From contig VTPC01005435.1 in the NCBI GenBank assembly GCA_011009095.1, positions 62,001 through 126,000 of the forward strand: a stretch of DNA of 64,000 nucleotides. The letters are read 5' to 3'. The notes below the pieces were generated by a model, which saw only the letters and a list, made by a program, of their open reading frames with translations, had not been told where the DNA came from and ran no database searches. Source of the stretch: Ignelater luminosus (taxonomy: Eukaryota > Arthropoda > Insecta > Coleoptera > Elateridae). Made by a program: the position numbers and the translations under genes. Positions 22,939-36,800 of the stretch are shown here, piece by piece; positions within the stretch are counted from its first letter, which is position 1; every line of letters starts with the position of its first letter.

Positions 22939-25900
22939 TTATATTTCGAGACCTTCATATGAAATAACATCAGAGTCTGGATTCTCTATCCTTGATCGTA
23001 AATGCTCCAAAGTGTTATTAAAATGCTTTGTAATTTGATCTGTTTCATCTGAACTGTCAAGATTGGGAAGCTCCTCCTTAATCTTACCAATTACTTGATT
23101 CAAGATCTGCACACTAATTTGGTCGTTTCCTTTTTCATAGAAATATATGTAATGATTAAGTAATTCAACATACAGTTGTACTTGTACACTGACATCCATG
23201 CATTGTTTTGCAATTCGTAAGCCTTTCTTTAAACATTCTACAACCCTCTTTCCATCATGCGTCTCTTCTCGATTACTTGCTAAACTTTTGCCACTCCAGA
23301 AAAGATGTGAACATGTAGCCACTCCTCGACATTGATCTGGCTTTTTCAATAGTTTACTTGCTGCTAATGCACATTGGGTACGTAATGGTTCAGCATTCTC
23401 CTCGCCAAAACAACTTATTTGTTCTAAAGTGCCCACAATTAAAGTTATAGCAGCCAGTTGTGCCTTTGAGTCAGATATCTCATCTTCATATAAAGAGAAT
23501 GCCTGAGATAAAAATTCATAAGCTACAGTCTCATGATTATCAAATCCAATTTGATTTATTGCTAAAGCTCCTTGTAGGAACAACCGAAGGGGTAACTCTG
23601 CTAATTCAGCCTTGACTAAAGCTGAAATGGTCGAATGAGTGAATTGAAATATTTTTTGACATTTCTTCTCCCACATGTCGTCTTCTTTCTTCAAGTCTTT
23701 ATATTTGTAGGCCAACTGGTAGGCTTGGAATATTAGAGGAGGAAGAGTGTGTTTTATACGTAGTGGTCCTCCAACTCCTAAAATCTATTAAAAAATGTTT
23801 TTAGGAGTGCACACAAATTATTTAAATTGTGCTTTTACATTGTAAAGAATGTCGATTTAAAAGAAATTATTACCTTTCTCGCTGCTGAAAGGACAAGATA
23901 TTGCTGATCAGCCGAAGTTGATTTAAATTGGTGTATAAATCTAGCTAAGAGACCCTGTTCTTCTGCCAATTCTTCTAAATCTACTTCACCTTTGGGCTGA
24001 TCACTTTGATCACTAACTAAGGTTTTAACCAGGTTCAGTGCTTGTTCAACCTGTTCCTGTGTGGTGATTAATGTTTCACTGTCCAAAGCATTATTTAAAA
24101 TATAAATGCTCAACAGTTTTCGCCCATAATAATCTAAATGCTGCATAAGCGGAGCATAATGCTGAAGTTTTAGAACAGTCAAAAGATTATTGTAGTTGTC
24201 AATGGGTATTTTTAGTAGTTTTTGCAACTCTTTTGCTACTAAAGTATTCAATTCAAATTTTTCCAGTCCCAAACGTTTGAAAACCTTTTAAAAAAAATGA
24301 TATCAGTTTTAAAATCATTTCAGTTCTATAAATTTTTAACAAAAACAATACCTCAATGCTATTTTGCATGACCTTATCTACATAATCTACTCTATCTGGG
24401 TAGCATTTATGTGCTAAGTTGACTAATGCAACTTCAAGAGATACCATATCTTCTGCAGGTAAATCTTGACGATTTGCTATTATAGAAGCTACCTGATCAG
24501 AAAAGACTTCAAACAGTTGTACATCAGGAGGCAAACATGTTGGACTACCTAAGCAAATAAAAGACAAAGATACATAGATACCGTTATTCTTTTAATGCAA
24601 ATCGTATTACCTTGATCATTTCTTCCGGAATCTCCTACACCCTCTGATCGTTGACTGAAAGCTGCTAAACGCTCCATTAAACTAATTACGATATTTTTAA
24701 CATTGACACCAGCTTCAAGTTCAGCACACGATTTTAAAAATGGATTCAATGTTTGCAAGTGGAATTCGTCAGGAAAGACTTGTATTATACACTCCATGAG
24801 ATACTCCTGAGCAATTGCATCTCTACAACTAACCACCTACAAATAAATAAAAAATGTTTTACTAAAGCTCATTTTATTCATAAATATTGCTCCAAACTTG
24901 CCTGCTCTAAAATTCCAGGCAAAACCGTTTTTTGATATTTCTCCATTGTAACAGATTCCAACTGACTTAATCTAACTAAATTAGTGCCGACAAGTATTCT
25001 TAATTCTTCACGTTCTTTTTCTCGATTTTGTTTTTCTCTAGAATGTCCTTGATGTTGCATACGCACCCAAAGTTTATTCATCTCGGCAAAATTCATAAGA
25101 ACAAAATTAATGGAGTCACGGACATTACCATCTCCATCATCATTTTCTGTTTCAGCTATGTCAGGTAAAACATTTCTTGTACATTGTAACAAATAATTAC
25201 GTAAAAATAGGCCCCGTAGAGGATGCTGAACACCTATAACGGAAAGAATAAATCTTTATTTGTGTAAGTCTTCTGATACCAAAAACTATTACTAAACACT
25301 GCTTTAAATAAATCTCTTTGAAATAAAAGGTTTATAGTGAAATAATGATAATTCTAGGTTATTTTAGATAACAGTTGGCTATGATAATTTGAAAGATACA
25401 CCATGTACAAATTATGACAATAGCTATAGCTGTCAATGTCAGAAAATATTATAATAATAAAATGAAAAATTGTTGTTTTAATCAAGGAAAATTCTCTCTA
25501 AAGACATGTCTTCAAAAAGGGAATATGTCTAACATCAGCTAACAGCATTTTGGGATGAAAAGTTTCAGGAGATGTTAAATTTAACATGTTGAAAAGACAA
25601 GTGACAACAGGTTTTACTTAAGAAAGAAAAAATATCAGGGCCAACTGACATCTAAAGTAATCTTTAATGGACTCTTTAACAATCAGTTAATGGTACAAAT
25701 AAAAAATGAAATTACGATAAATTAGAAGATTACTTGTTTTTAAATACTCTGGTCACACATAAATGATTCTGTACATAAATATTCTAATTTTTTGTGAAAT
25801 TTGTCATAAAAAAGAAGAAATTAACAATCAATGTTCAATTTTTTTTTTTATTAGACGAGCTAAATAATAAAAATAAACTAAAAGGAGGTCAGATTTTAAT

Positions 25901-26622
25901 AGTAAGACATAAATAATATACTGTAGATATGATTTACCTCTACACATTTCAACTAAATCATTTAGAATATCTCTTTTTAACCCTGAATTCGATTTGATAT
26001 ATACCAGTCCAACAGTGATAAGTAAATAAAGTCTTGGTACAATATTGCCAGCATACTGAACCAATTCATACAGATCTGCTACTTTTCTACCTTTCTGAAA
26101 CTCATCCAACAAATATAATTCCATGTGTCGTAATTCATCAGTTATTGCCATATCTGCAAATCGTGATCAACAATAAATTAGTTTTCGAGACTTATTTATC
26201 AAGACTTACAAAGTTCATAGTAACTCTTTGGTGATAAAAGTGATGTTCGTAATTCAGCTAACATAGCACTAGCGTGTTTTAAAGCATCCATAAGTTTATT
26301 CTTATCAAGACATCGCTTCAACTGGAAAGCTTGCACCTTAACAACTCCAAGAGCTTCATCAAGAAGTTTTTCTTGTTCTTCGACAGGTGATAACTGTTGA
26401 GGAGTTGCAGGCTGTAAATTAGACAAAAAAATTTAACAGTTAAATAATTAATTATGTGAGGTTATAATGGGTGTTTCACAAAGATTTACCGAAGACGATT
26501 TAAATAAATCTGAATAATTTATATTCCACATATATCCACCTTGAAACGTGCCCATTACATACAATCTTTTCCATATATGTGACGTATATAATTAAAAACA
26601 CTAAAAAATTATAACTTACCAT
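22939..26622 (-). CDS. VPS35: vacuolar protein sorting-associated protein 35 (retromer core)
   Basis: The alpha-solenoid scaffold of retromer, which retrieves cargo from endosomes. Eight coding exons: 26622-26620 (the ATG alone), 26411-26210, 26153-25938, 25233-24902, 24836-24611, 24548-24352, 24284-23874 and 23784-22939, in all 2433 nt or 810 aa; the family is about 790-810 aa. The start gives [20 protein letters not shown], typical of insects. Other hallmarks are [20 protein letters not shown] (across exons 2-3), [16 protein letters not shown] (start of exon 4) and [20 protein letters not shown] (exon 5). The intron after exon 4 uses a GC donor (AG|GCAAGT at 24902/24901). It is head-to-head with FAF1-like gene A, with 1.2 kb between the starts. 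Confidence 0.96.
25234..25937. other. VPS35 intron 3
   Basis: A 704-bp AT-rich intron, the longest in the gene. No coding or repeat signal seen. Confidence 0.5.
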
Positions 26623-27857
26623 TTTTTAGGTGTCAAATAATTGGTTATAAATTGGAACACTATAGGTAACCAATCAATCTAAAAATAACTAGAGTAACTA
26701 GATTTTTAGTGATTTATGGATTTACAAGTCAAACGAAAGCGAACAAATCTAAAATTTTTGTTTATTTGTTTGGGTTGAATTGTTTATAAAAATCCCAAAT
26801 AATTACAAAAATTTAAATATAAAAGAACACAATAGCCTGGTTTTTTTGTACTTTTTAAGACTGTTTTGATCGGTTTTGGTACTATTATTGTACTGATCAG
26901 TGACACTTATGCAATACTTAATTATTTTAGTTTCATTTGTTAAAAAGTTCTTGAAAGTTGGGAGAATCTTTTATAAATACACATAAATATTTTTTGATTG
27001 ATGACATTAAACCAATGACGTCAAACGTCAAAATTCAAAAACAAGATTTAAAAATTTGACAGTTTAAGTGTGGTTTAAGTATTATGCTTCTGTTTGTTCA
27101 ATAATTTAATAGAAGTCTTTAAATTAAAATTATAGGACAAAAAAGATTTGTTTTTCAAAGTAAGTTACTTTATTATTAGATATAACGCTTTACAATTGTT
27201 AACATTATTGTTGGTCAACTTTCAATCTACATATATGATCTACCTACGTTCTACATTTTCGAAAAACGGGGGAATCACCGTAGTACATTATGTTTTATGT
27301 TTATACAATGTAATCTCTAATCTATTCATTTAATTAAACTTCATAATTTACATTATTATCATTATATATTATCATTTCACTTAAGGTCACAGAGTAAGAG
27401 ATCTGTGAAATACAGCAGATACTTTGTAATACAATTAAATTGTACCTGTGGTAGATAAGATAATTAATATTATTTAATTTTTGGGTATTTTTAAATCATT
27501 TACCGAATAAGTAAGATAATTAAATTTTCTCCTCTATAAATTATAGAAAATTTACCATCACCATCAGTGTAACATATACCTACAACAAAATTGTTGATAA
27601 CAGTGCATGTAGCTAATAATTTTTGTGACATACAACATTGGAGAGAAATAAATACATAGGTATAAAATTACAATTAAAAAAGTAGTACATTTGAAAGTTC
27701 TAGTAAAATATTATTTGAATAGAGTGTCAACGTAATACTAATAATTTCAGTCTAAAACCAACAAAAGTTAAACATAATAATATGTTATTTTTTGGTTTTT
27801 AAATAAATTATTTTATACTAAGGATCTGATTTTCTTTTTCTTTAATTTAGGTAATTC
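26623..27857. promoter_or_regulatory. divergent promoter region VPS35 / FAF1-like A
   Basis: 1.2 kb between two divergent start codons. A plausible non-coding first exon of gene A ends at a strong donor (CAAA|GTAAGT at 27159/27160) and would join the acceptor at 27849-27850, directly upstream of the ATG. No TATA box or initiator can be assigned with certainty. The inference rests on the acceptor lying a few bases before the start codon in both paralogues. Confidence 0.35.
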
Positions 27858-30800
27858 ATGGCTGCAGTAATGGCAGGGGAAGCACATGAGACTTACGTTT
27901 TTGTAATTTTTTATTGTGATGAACAATTTGAATTTTATTTACCAAGTGATAGTACTGTAGGTAAGAACAAATATAAGATATAGACAAATAATAATAATTT
28001 TTAATATAAGAATCAGATTTAATCAATTGCACTATTAACTAGCTTTTAACTGCACTGCTCCTAAAATAAAATATTTCACTCGCTACTAATATAAGTAAAG
28101 GTTAAAAGTGTCATTTTATTTGTTGAGTAAGTAGTTTAGGAGGTAAAGTCCATTCCAAGTTGTACCGTACGCTTCAGGCAATGCTTAATACGGTCAACTA
28201 CATAAGATGTGATTAAAAAGATCATTTACAGAGAAGTGTTTTTTTTTTTACTTAATTATCGTATATTTACTTACAATTTATTTCTGATGATTATCTATAA
28301 ATTATCGTGGTATTTCTACAGAAACGTATTTTTTGTATTTACATTTAAAAAAAAATTTATAACAAGATTTTTCTTACAATATTTAGTTTCACAAAATATA
28401 ATAAAAAGAAATTTCGTTTATATACATATACAAACGTAATTATTTGCCTTTAATTTTGTTAAGTTTAGTTGTAAATAAATATTTTAGATACATATACGTA
28501 TAATTTTGTTTATTTTAATTAATTAATTTTACTTGATTGTTCGTTACTATTTGCTAAGAAAACAAAATTCTTTTTTTTATTCATGAAATGGACTGTAAAT
28601 ATAATAGCTTTTCAGCCCCACCTCCTACGGTCCATTCCCATTTTTAAATTCCACATCCCCAAGAGTTGTCTTTTTGCCTCCCAAGAACACACAAGTGTTG
28701 TGCAAGTCCAAGTAACGCGCACCCCGGGTTATTGTATTAATTTCAATAATTGTTTTGTTTTACACTGTGTGTTCGTTTCTGTCTGTATCTTGGTCCCATT
28801 TCTTCAACTTTACGAGCCCCTCTTCAAAGGTAAGTAACCATCATTATTATTATTATTTACAGTCCGAGTTAATTTATCGCGTGAACGTATTTTTTTTTAA
28901 TCGTTTACGCCCCAAATTTATTCTATAGAAAATATTGAAGAATCTTTCTTATAAACTTTGTGTGCAATATTGCTCTTTTGCAGGTATAGGATCCCANNNN
29001 NNNNNNNNNNNNNNNNNNNNNNNNNNNNNNNNNNNNNNNNNNNNNNNNNNNNNNNNNNNNNNNNNNNNNNNNNNNNNNNNNNNNNNNNNNNNNNNNATTA
29101 TTATTATTATTTACAGTCCGAGTTAATTTATCGCGTGAACGTATTTTTTTTTGAATCGTTTACGCCACAAATTTATTCTATAGAAAATATTGAAGAATCT
29201 TTCTTATAAACTTTGTGTGCAATATTGCTCTTTTGCAGGTATAGGATCCCACAAATTAGTTTATTGTACAGTTCTCACAGTCTGCGTTCTTTTATATGAC
29301 AATATTTAGGGCTTTGCCGATGAATTAGCATCGGAACTTTACATTACATTATCTCATTTAATAAAGATCAGTACTAACAAATTTAGAAAATCAAATAATA
29401 CAAAATAAAACATGCTTTATTTGTGATGCACAATGTTACAAAAATACGTATACTTCTAGTACACTCCTGGAAAATTCTGTGTAGCAAATGTTCCTACAAC
29501 CACTTTGAAGGGATAACAGGGGTTTTACAATAGGATTTAAAAGAGTATTTATTGCCACTTAAGGGTCTGTACGAATTTAAATGGAATGCACTATACCAGT
29601 GAATAGAGTGATCAGATTTTTCCTAATTTTGGAGATGTGTTAACTGCAGGAGAAGAAGCACTTAAATTAAACAATTCAATATTAATGAGATTATTTTTTA
29701 TAAAATGCTTTTTCTGACATAATATTTGAATGATTGTGAAATTAGAAAAACTGAACTATATTGACTGCAAAAGAATAATATATCAAATACAATTTATCAA
29801 GGAATTTACTAATATTGTTTTGGAATTGGGACTGTTTGTCAAGTCAATTTTATGCTGGGGACAGAACTCACGATCTGAGGACTGTGCTCAGAAATTGGGA
29901 AGTCTGATCGCTCTTCCAGACAATTGCTTTTGCTTGGTTATTAGGGTAGCAATAAGAAAATTAGAATGTGCTTATACTTTAAATATAAAAAAATTTAAAT
30001 TGGATAAAAATTATTGTAGAGAAATCTTTAAAGATTTTCTGTCTAAAGAACCAATAGACTGAAGAAGCAACTAACTTCAAGTCCTAATCGTGATGGAACA
30101 GACATACATCTGTACAATTTTTTAGACAGAAAACAGGATTACTTTTAAGCCACAGATGAGCATTATAATGCTAAAGATTTAGGACTGTTTATTGCTTTCT
30201 TATTAATATTATAAACTGTATTTTTCATTTTTTATTAACCTTTAGATTATTTTAATTTATTGATACAATACTTCAATTAATTAAGGATGAATAATATGGT
30301 TTGTAATTCATAAGATTAGAAAGAAACAAATTGTTACACCCCCAAGGTGCATGTCATCAATAATGTCACAAGAAAGAGGTTATGTTGATTTCTTCTGTCA
30401 AAACTAGCAATAAGATTTTTTTCAATCATTAATCAGTTTTTATAATATAATGCTATACAAAAGGGGCCTATGTAGATAAGTTATTTTTCTCAAAGTTGCT
30501 CGAGCAGTAGTATATTATACTGTTGTAGAGGTTGTAAACAAGTTAGGGCCGGAGGCCTGGTGTGCCATAAAATTGTTTTATGATGTATCTTGCAGCTCGA
30601 GTTCATCAAAGCTTGTATAAAGGCTAGTGCATTTTACACATTGTAGTGCAGTGTTTGCAGTAATTAATAACATAATGACAACAAATGAACAAAAAATAAC
30701 AATATTGATGAGGTAACTATTGAAAACTTTTATAAAAATTTGTGTCAATTCTATCAATTTCAAAAAAATAAAAAACACGTTAAAAAGAAATTTGAGAGGA

Positions 30801-33800
30801 TTACGATCAGCCCTGTTTCATAAAATAAATAAGTTAAATGATTACTCAAGAATTATGTATTAGCGGGGTTGTATCATAAAGTAAATTTAATAAATCGTAT
30901 GTTTTGATTTTCAGAAAACTGTGTACTTTTGGAATGTTTGAAAGCACTAAATTTAAATCGTAGTAATAATTTATTAATTAGTTTTAAGTTAATGTAATTA
31001 GCTTTTTCTAAAACTTGTTGCATACAGTGTCTTCACATTTCGATGCTCACTATTGGGATCTTGGAAATTGTAAGAGATACGAAGTCAGTTAAATTAGAAA
31101 AGATTTGGCTATTTTGGAGATCAGTTTACGTATGCTTTTGTTTTTTCAAAAAAGTTTATGGCTTACCAGATATTTGCTAAAAACGAAATTAATTTATTTT
31201 TTTAAAGTCAAATATCTCAGAAACGAGCAAAGATAGAAAAGAACGGCAAAGAGGGTGTTTTAGAGAATTTACTCCAAAACACAAAAAAATTATTTTCGCA
31301 ATTGTTTTTTGTTTTACTTAGGCGGTGAAACGTAAATCCAATTTTTTCTAACGAAACGCCTACTTGATTTCCATATTAGTGAACTGCACGCCTTAAATGC
31401 TTTTCAGTGATACACGGTTTGACATAACTATTCTTTTGTTTTACCGAGTTATGAAGTGAAAATCATTTTTTATCATAGTGTGCCATGATATCTAACACAC
31501 ACCAAGTCGTGGAGTTTTATCAAATAAATTCATTTGTTATGCAAAAATTGCTAAAACAAAATAAATATGCTTTGATAGGGCATAAGCTGCTTATTTGATG
31601 CTATCTGTGAATGCTCAGTATCTTATAAAAGCATCTTTTGTTTTGTTTTAGCAATTGTTACATAACAAATGTAATTTATCTGACAAAAATCAATGATTTT
31701 CATATGTTTAAAGCCATGGCACACTAAGTGGAAAATGCTTTCTATTTAAAAAAAAAAAATAAGATTATTTCGTTTTTAGCAAATATCTAGCAAGCTGTGA
31801 ACTTTTTTGAGAAAACAAAAGCATAAGTAAACTAATATCCAAAATAGCCAAATCTTTTCTAATTTAACCGACTTCGTGTCTGTTACAATTTCTGAGATCC
31901 CAATAGTGAGCAGCGAAATGTGGACACACTGTATAGTCTGTTTCAATATTATAGAATTCAGAGTAGGCTTTGACTTTACCTCATTTTTGAAGTGTACAAC
32001 AAACATAAGAAAATTCAGGTTTAAACCTAAAAGCACAAAAATCACATTGACAACTCTTGTTTAATGTTGTGTTCAGTAAGGTCCCCTTGAGAGCTATTTT
32101 TCCTTGGGATTGTCTCTTGTTCGTGTAGTTCGAATAATAATTAACATTTGAGAAACGAATCTGAGCAAAATGACAGATTTTTAACCTAAAAACATTTATT
32201 TAGTAACTTTTAGCAAAACTTCGAAGTACATGTTAAGGCCTACTCTAAATTCTATAAAATATTGAAACAGACTAACGTAAAGAAGTAAAATATATCGTAG
32301 ATAGATTATGATTTACTATATGACATTTCTTTTATTCGGAATAGTAAATTTTGAAATATCTATTTGAAGTATTTTCATTGTCAGTGAATTTGATGTTTTA
32401 CTTTGAAAATAATGGCATTTAAATGTATTATACAAGAGTGGGCAGAGCTTACAGGGCTGCGACGAACATCACACACCGTGAGGTGACACCTACAGTTCGA
32501 AGCAAAGCAACCTCTGTAATAGTACTGTACGACAAAAGAAAAAGAAATTGAAGCAGGTCATGACTCATGCCGAGTGACAGTGTTCTTCACAAATATCTGT
32601 TGTTTTATTCATATTTTAATTTATAATTCTCATTTTGAAATGTCAAATTGAATTTGGTTTAACCTAACAATTCACAACTGTCAACCGCTACCTACTCTCT
32701 TAGCAGTGTTGTCACATGGCACTGATCATGGCCTGCATTGACTTTGTGTTTTTCAATTGCATGATATAATATAGTACAGACTCTTTAATCCGAACTAATT
32801 AAACCACCGGTTTAAAGAGATAAGTTTGGATTGCCGATATTTTTGGATTACTGGATAGTGAATACATATTAGGTTTTATGTGTTACTGAGAAGTAAAAAA
32901 TTTTCTTCTTACATTTGATAATATCCATAATAGTAGATTTTCCAACGTTATAAATTTTAGATAATTGGGATGCTTGTTCACCTTCATCTAATTTATTTAG
33001 AATCTCTACTTTTTGCAATAGGGTTAACGTGTGGTGCTTTCTTTTTCGCGACATGTTTGCACAGTAGTAATATTCCAACTAAGAATGATGTAATTACGAA
33101 GCTTCCGGCTCACAAAAGGGATTTCCCCAAAACGGCCGGAGAATTACCCATAGAAAGCTAATCACGTGTTGTTTCTAGCTAGTTCTTCTAGTTTTATTGT
33201 GTCTGGCAATTCTACAATCTGAACGACTTTTGTTAAGCTGCACTTTGTTCGAGTTATAAGAGTCTTATTCGGACCATTGATTTGGGCTTCGGTAGTTCAG
33301 AGTTCTGAATGTTCGGATTACAGAGTCTGTACTGTATACATACATGTACTTGAGCAATCTTGGTTTTTCTTTGTAAAGCCTTACAATGCAATATTCAGTA
33401 TTGTACATATTGTGATGCATGTACATGAGAATTGAATCAATGAATTAATTTTATTTTTTTGATGTTTATAAATATTTTGTAATGATTTTCTGATATTTGA
33501 TTGATAACCTAAATAAGACCACTTTGATCAACACGTGACAACTTCAATCAAACTGACAGTTAATTTTTTTTTTAAACAATTTTACATTTAATTTTCGTTT
33601 TTTTAATAATTAAAATTTTTGTTTTATGTTCTTAATATCTCCAAATTTGACTTATTTTTTTGTTTACCACCTTTTTTTTTTTATTCTTGTTTACCTCACT
33701 TCTCCACAACCTTTTAACTTTACACTTCCTATTCCTTTTCTGCGGACCTCCTTGCTTCCATACACCCTTCGTAGAGTCGGTCTTCCTCTGTTAATGAAGA

Positions 33801-36800
33801 CAACCTTCTTTAGTACGTCGCTGTTTGGTCCACCGGTTGCTTAAGTCCGCACCAAAGACATTCGGACAACACATATCAAAGATTCCATTATTCCTCCACA
33901 CAATAAAATGTATTAGAAGGTAAGTAAATTAAATAATAATGCTACTCTTCTTTAAATATGTTAGATAATTTTTATTATTGTGAACTGTTTCTTTCTTTCA
34001 GGACCGAATTGGTTTGAATGTACATGAAGAAAATAAAAACTCGAAACTAATAATGACTTGAAATGAAAATATATTGTTATTTATTTTAGTTTATAGTCTT
34101 GGCATTCAATAAAGTTTTTCTTTTTATTTTAATTTTTTCTTTAAAGATCACAACTTGTCTAAAATAAGTAACACTCACATTAACTCTCTGGCTTTTATTT
34201 CTTGTTACTCCGTTTTAATAACTAACTTATTCTTCCTGCCATTTAATACAACCTCTTTATTCCTTTTTAACTCCGTCACCCATACAGTAAAATAAACTCG
34301 ATAATATCGTTCACTAATCTTCGTTTATTATCAATACTTTTAAATAACTTCTACATAAACTCGAATTCAAATCTTCAAAAATTATTTTAACCGCAACAAC
34401 TTTTCAACTCAATATAAAATGTTTTTCTCTAAAAACTCTTATTAACAAAATTCAATTCAAAAAAAACATACCAAACTTTTTCTAAAAATTATTATCAACA
34501 AACTTCTCTTCAATTGTCCTTTTTCTAAAAAAAAAAAACTATTACATAATCAACTAATCTTACAAATTTCATTTGATTAAAGTATCTAAAATTTAATTCA
34601 TCAATTATTATGTTATTATACTTGATTTGATGTATTTTTCTACATTATAAAATGTCACTACATGAAATGGATGTCATTTCATTTTTATCAAATAGATAAT
34701 TGTACTATAGGTTACCGTAACTTATTTAAAATATTCTCTTTAATTGTTTGATTAACTAACTGTCTGTTCTTATGCTCTTCAATAACTCTAATGATATCAT
34801 TATTCTTGTTGTTTTTCTTATTTAGGTATCATTTCAACCTTTTAATATCATTACAATATCTTCATATTTTTGGAATTTACATTCAATTTGAAGCTCAATA
34901 AAATCAGCTTGGAGATTTCCAACATCTGTTTACTTGGTAGACCAAGATGTTCTGTTGCTCTTACAATTTCATCGGTAATAAACTTAATTTTTGTATTTAT
35001 TATATAACATCTTAGTACTGAACCTTCAAAACACTTCCTTAAAATCACATTTGTAATCTAACAAATCAAGTCATCAAGTCAAGATGATTGATTAAAGTAT
35101 CTAAAATTTAATTCATCAATTATTATGTTATTATACTTGATTTGATGTATTTTTCTACATTATAAAATGTCACTACATGAAATGGATGTCATTTCATTTT
35201 TATCAAATAGATAATTGTACTATAGGTTACCGTAACTTATACATTCTGTTTACTAGGAAAGGCAAAATCTTTTGCAGTGTTTTAGCATAAGTTAAAGACA
35301 GCTAATGAGTGCCATGGAAATTAGTAGAAGATGTTTGTTTAATTATCGGTTTAATAGATCATTCGTGAATCATAATACAGTTTGTAGCCAATTTTGGCAT
35401 AAGTTTTGTTGTAAATAAAAAATTTTCAAATTTTAACTTTTGTCTTTTACTCTTACATCGCAAGATAATGAACAATCTAAAAGAAACAAACATAAATATA
35501 TTATACGTACAATACATTGATGTTCTGAAGCTGCAAAAGCTACACCCCACATTCTAAATGCCATTTTCCTTGATAAGGTTTATCAAATCAGTTTTTACTT
35601 TTTATTCTTAGTAATGTAGCGATTTGTTAAATCTTATTTCGTTGATAAAACTTGCCAGACGATTTCTAATAGCTAGTGTGTGCTAACTGGTTATTCTACT
35701 GCAATGGCATCTATGAATCATGAATACCTTTGATGATTCAGCCACTCTGTTCTTAATACAACTTAACTATCGAAAACAAATGCTAGCAGATTGTAAATCT
35801 CTGCATTCTCACTATGGTTGATTATATTAATGTAAAGACAAAGTGTGTATTGTAAAGAGCTGCTTGTTAATCATGTTTCATATATGTTTCTTCAGGGTCG
35901 GATGGAGGTTTAGCAGGGCCTCGGGAAAAAGCGTTAATGGAACCCCAAAATATTTGCAGAAAAGAAGAATGATTAAAAAATTATTATTTTTTACTTCTTT
36001 CAATTTGCATAGCGAAAGTATTATAAATTAAAAAATATGTAACCTAAAGATTACAGTCTACAAATACCCAACCAATTTAATTTCAGTTAAAAGGTCTTAA
36101 AAAAATGAAGTTTAACTTTTTATTATCCAGTGTAAAATATGAAACATAGAAAATTAAATATCTGATACTTAAGTGGTTCCAAATTAATAAAACCACAAAT
36201 TATACTAATAAATCATATTCATATATTTATCTAATAAAGAATGTATTTGTTATGAATAATGCTATCACTGATATGACTGACTCACTGCTTGATAATTTTA
36301 ATTAGATTATATTTTTATACGGTTTGATATTATTGCTTAATAATAATAAAACATTATTACAGAGGATGTCAAATTACAAATATATGAGAAGACCAAAGTT
36401 CGTCCTTCCAAACAGAACATAACAGGTTGGACCAATGATCCAATTAATGAATATCAACTACTATCATCCTTCTTGCCGTTGCGACAAAATATTCTTTGGG
36501 TTTTATCTACTGATAATGGAAATGCTTTTATTGAAAATAATTATTCCACAGTTGGTTACCCACAGCTGACAAACATGTTACTGGATCAGATTTCTAGAGA
36601 AGAAACAGAAGGTATTTTATATTTTTATTTGTTATTCATCAAGGAGGAGTAGCATTGAGGGCCTAAATCGGCTCCAGATGGACAGTATGTTAGAATATCT
36701 TATCTATCAATTGCAACTATTAATTTCACCGACTTTTATTCGAGAACGAACTATTTGGCATATTTCAGATTTCCCATACTAATTCCCTATAGCAAATGTT

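Larger units (their letters stand above)
27961..36362. other. intron 1 of FAF1-like A, with repeats and assembly gap
   Basis: An 8.4-kb intron; the matching intron in copy B is 487 bp. It contains the N gap, nested inverted repeats (31031-32271), a Tigger-like derivative (32772-33334) and a 153-bp direct repeat pair. Two pyrimidine-rich stretches ending in strong donors (28837/28838 and about 33920) with nearby acceptors could be non-coding exons of an unknown transcript; this is weak. The 110-codon ORF at 29730-30062 is of fairly normal composition but unrecognised. 35241-36362 has nothing identified. Confidence 0.6.

Noticed and set aside
28583..28837. 84-codon ORF before a strong splice donor
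   Set aside because: The composition is not protein-like and there is no partner exon with a continuing frame; at most a non-coding exon.
28935..29209. ORFs running through the N gap
   Set aside because: They exist only because N codons are treated as open; the flanks are duplicated assembly ends.
31776..32064. Overlapping ORFs on both strands
   Set aside because: By-products of the inverted-repeat structure; no family resemblance.
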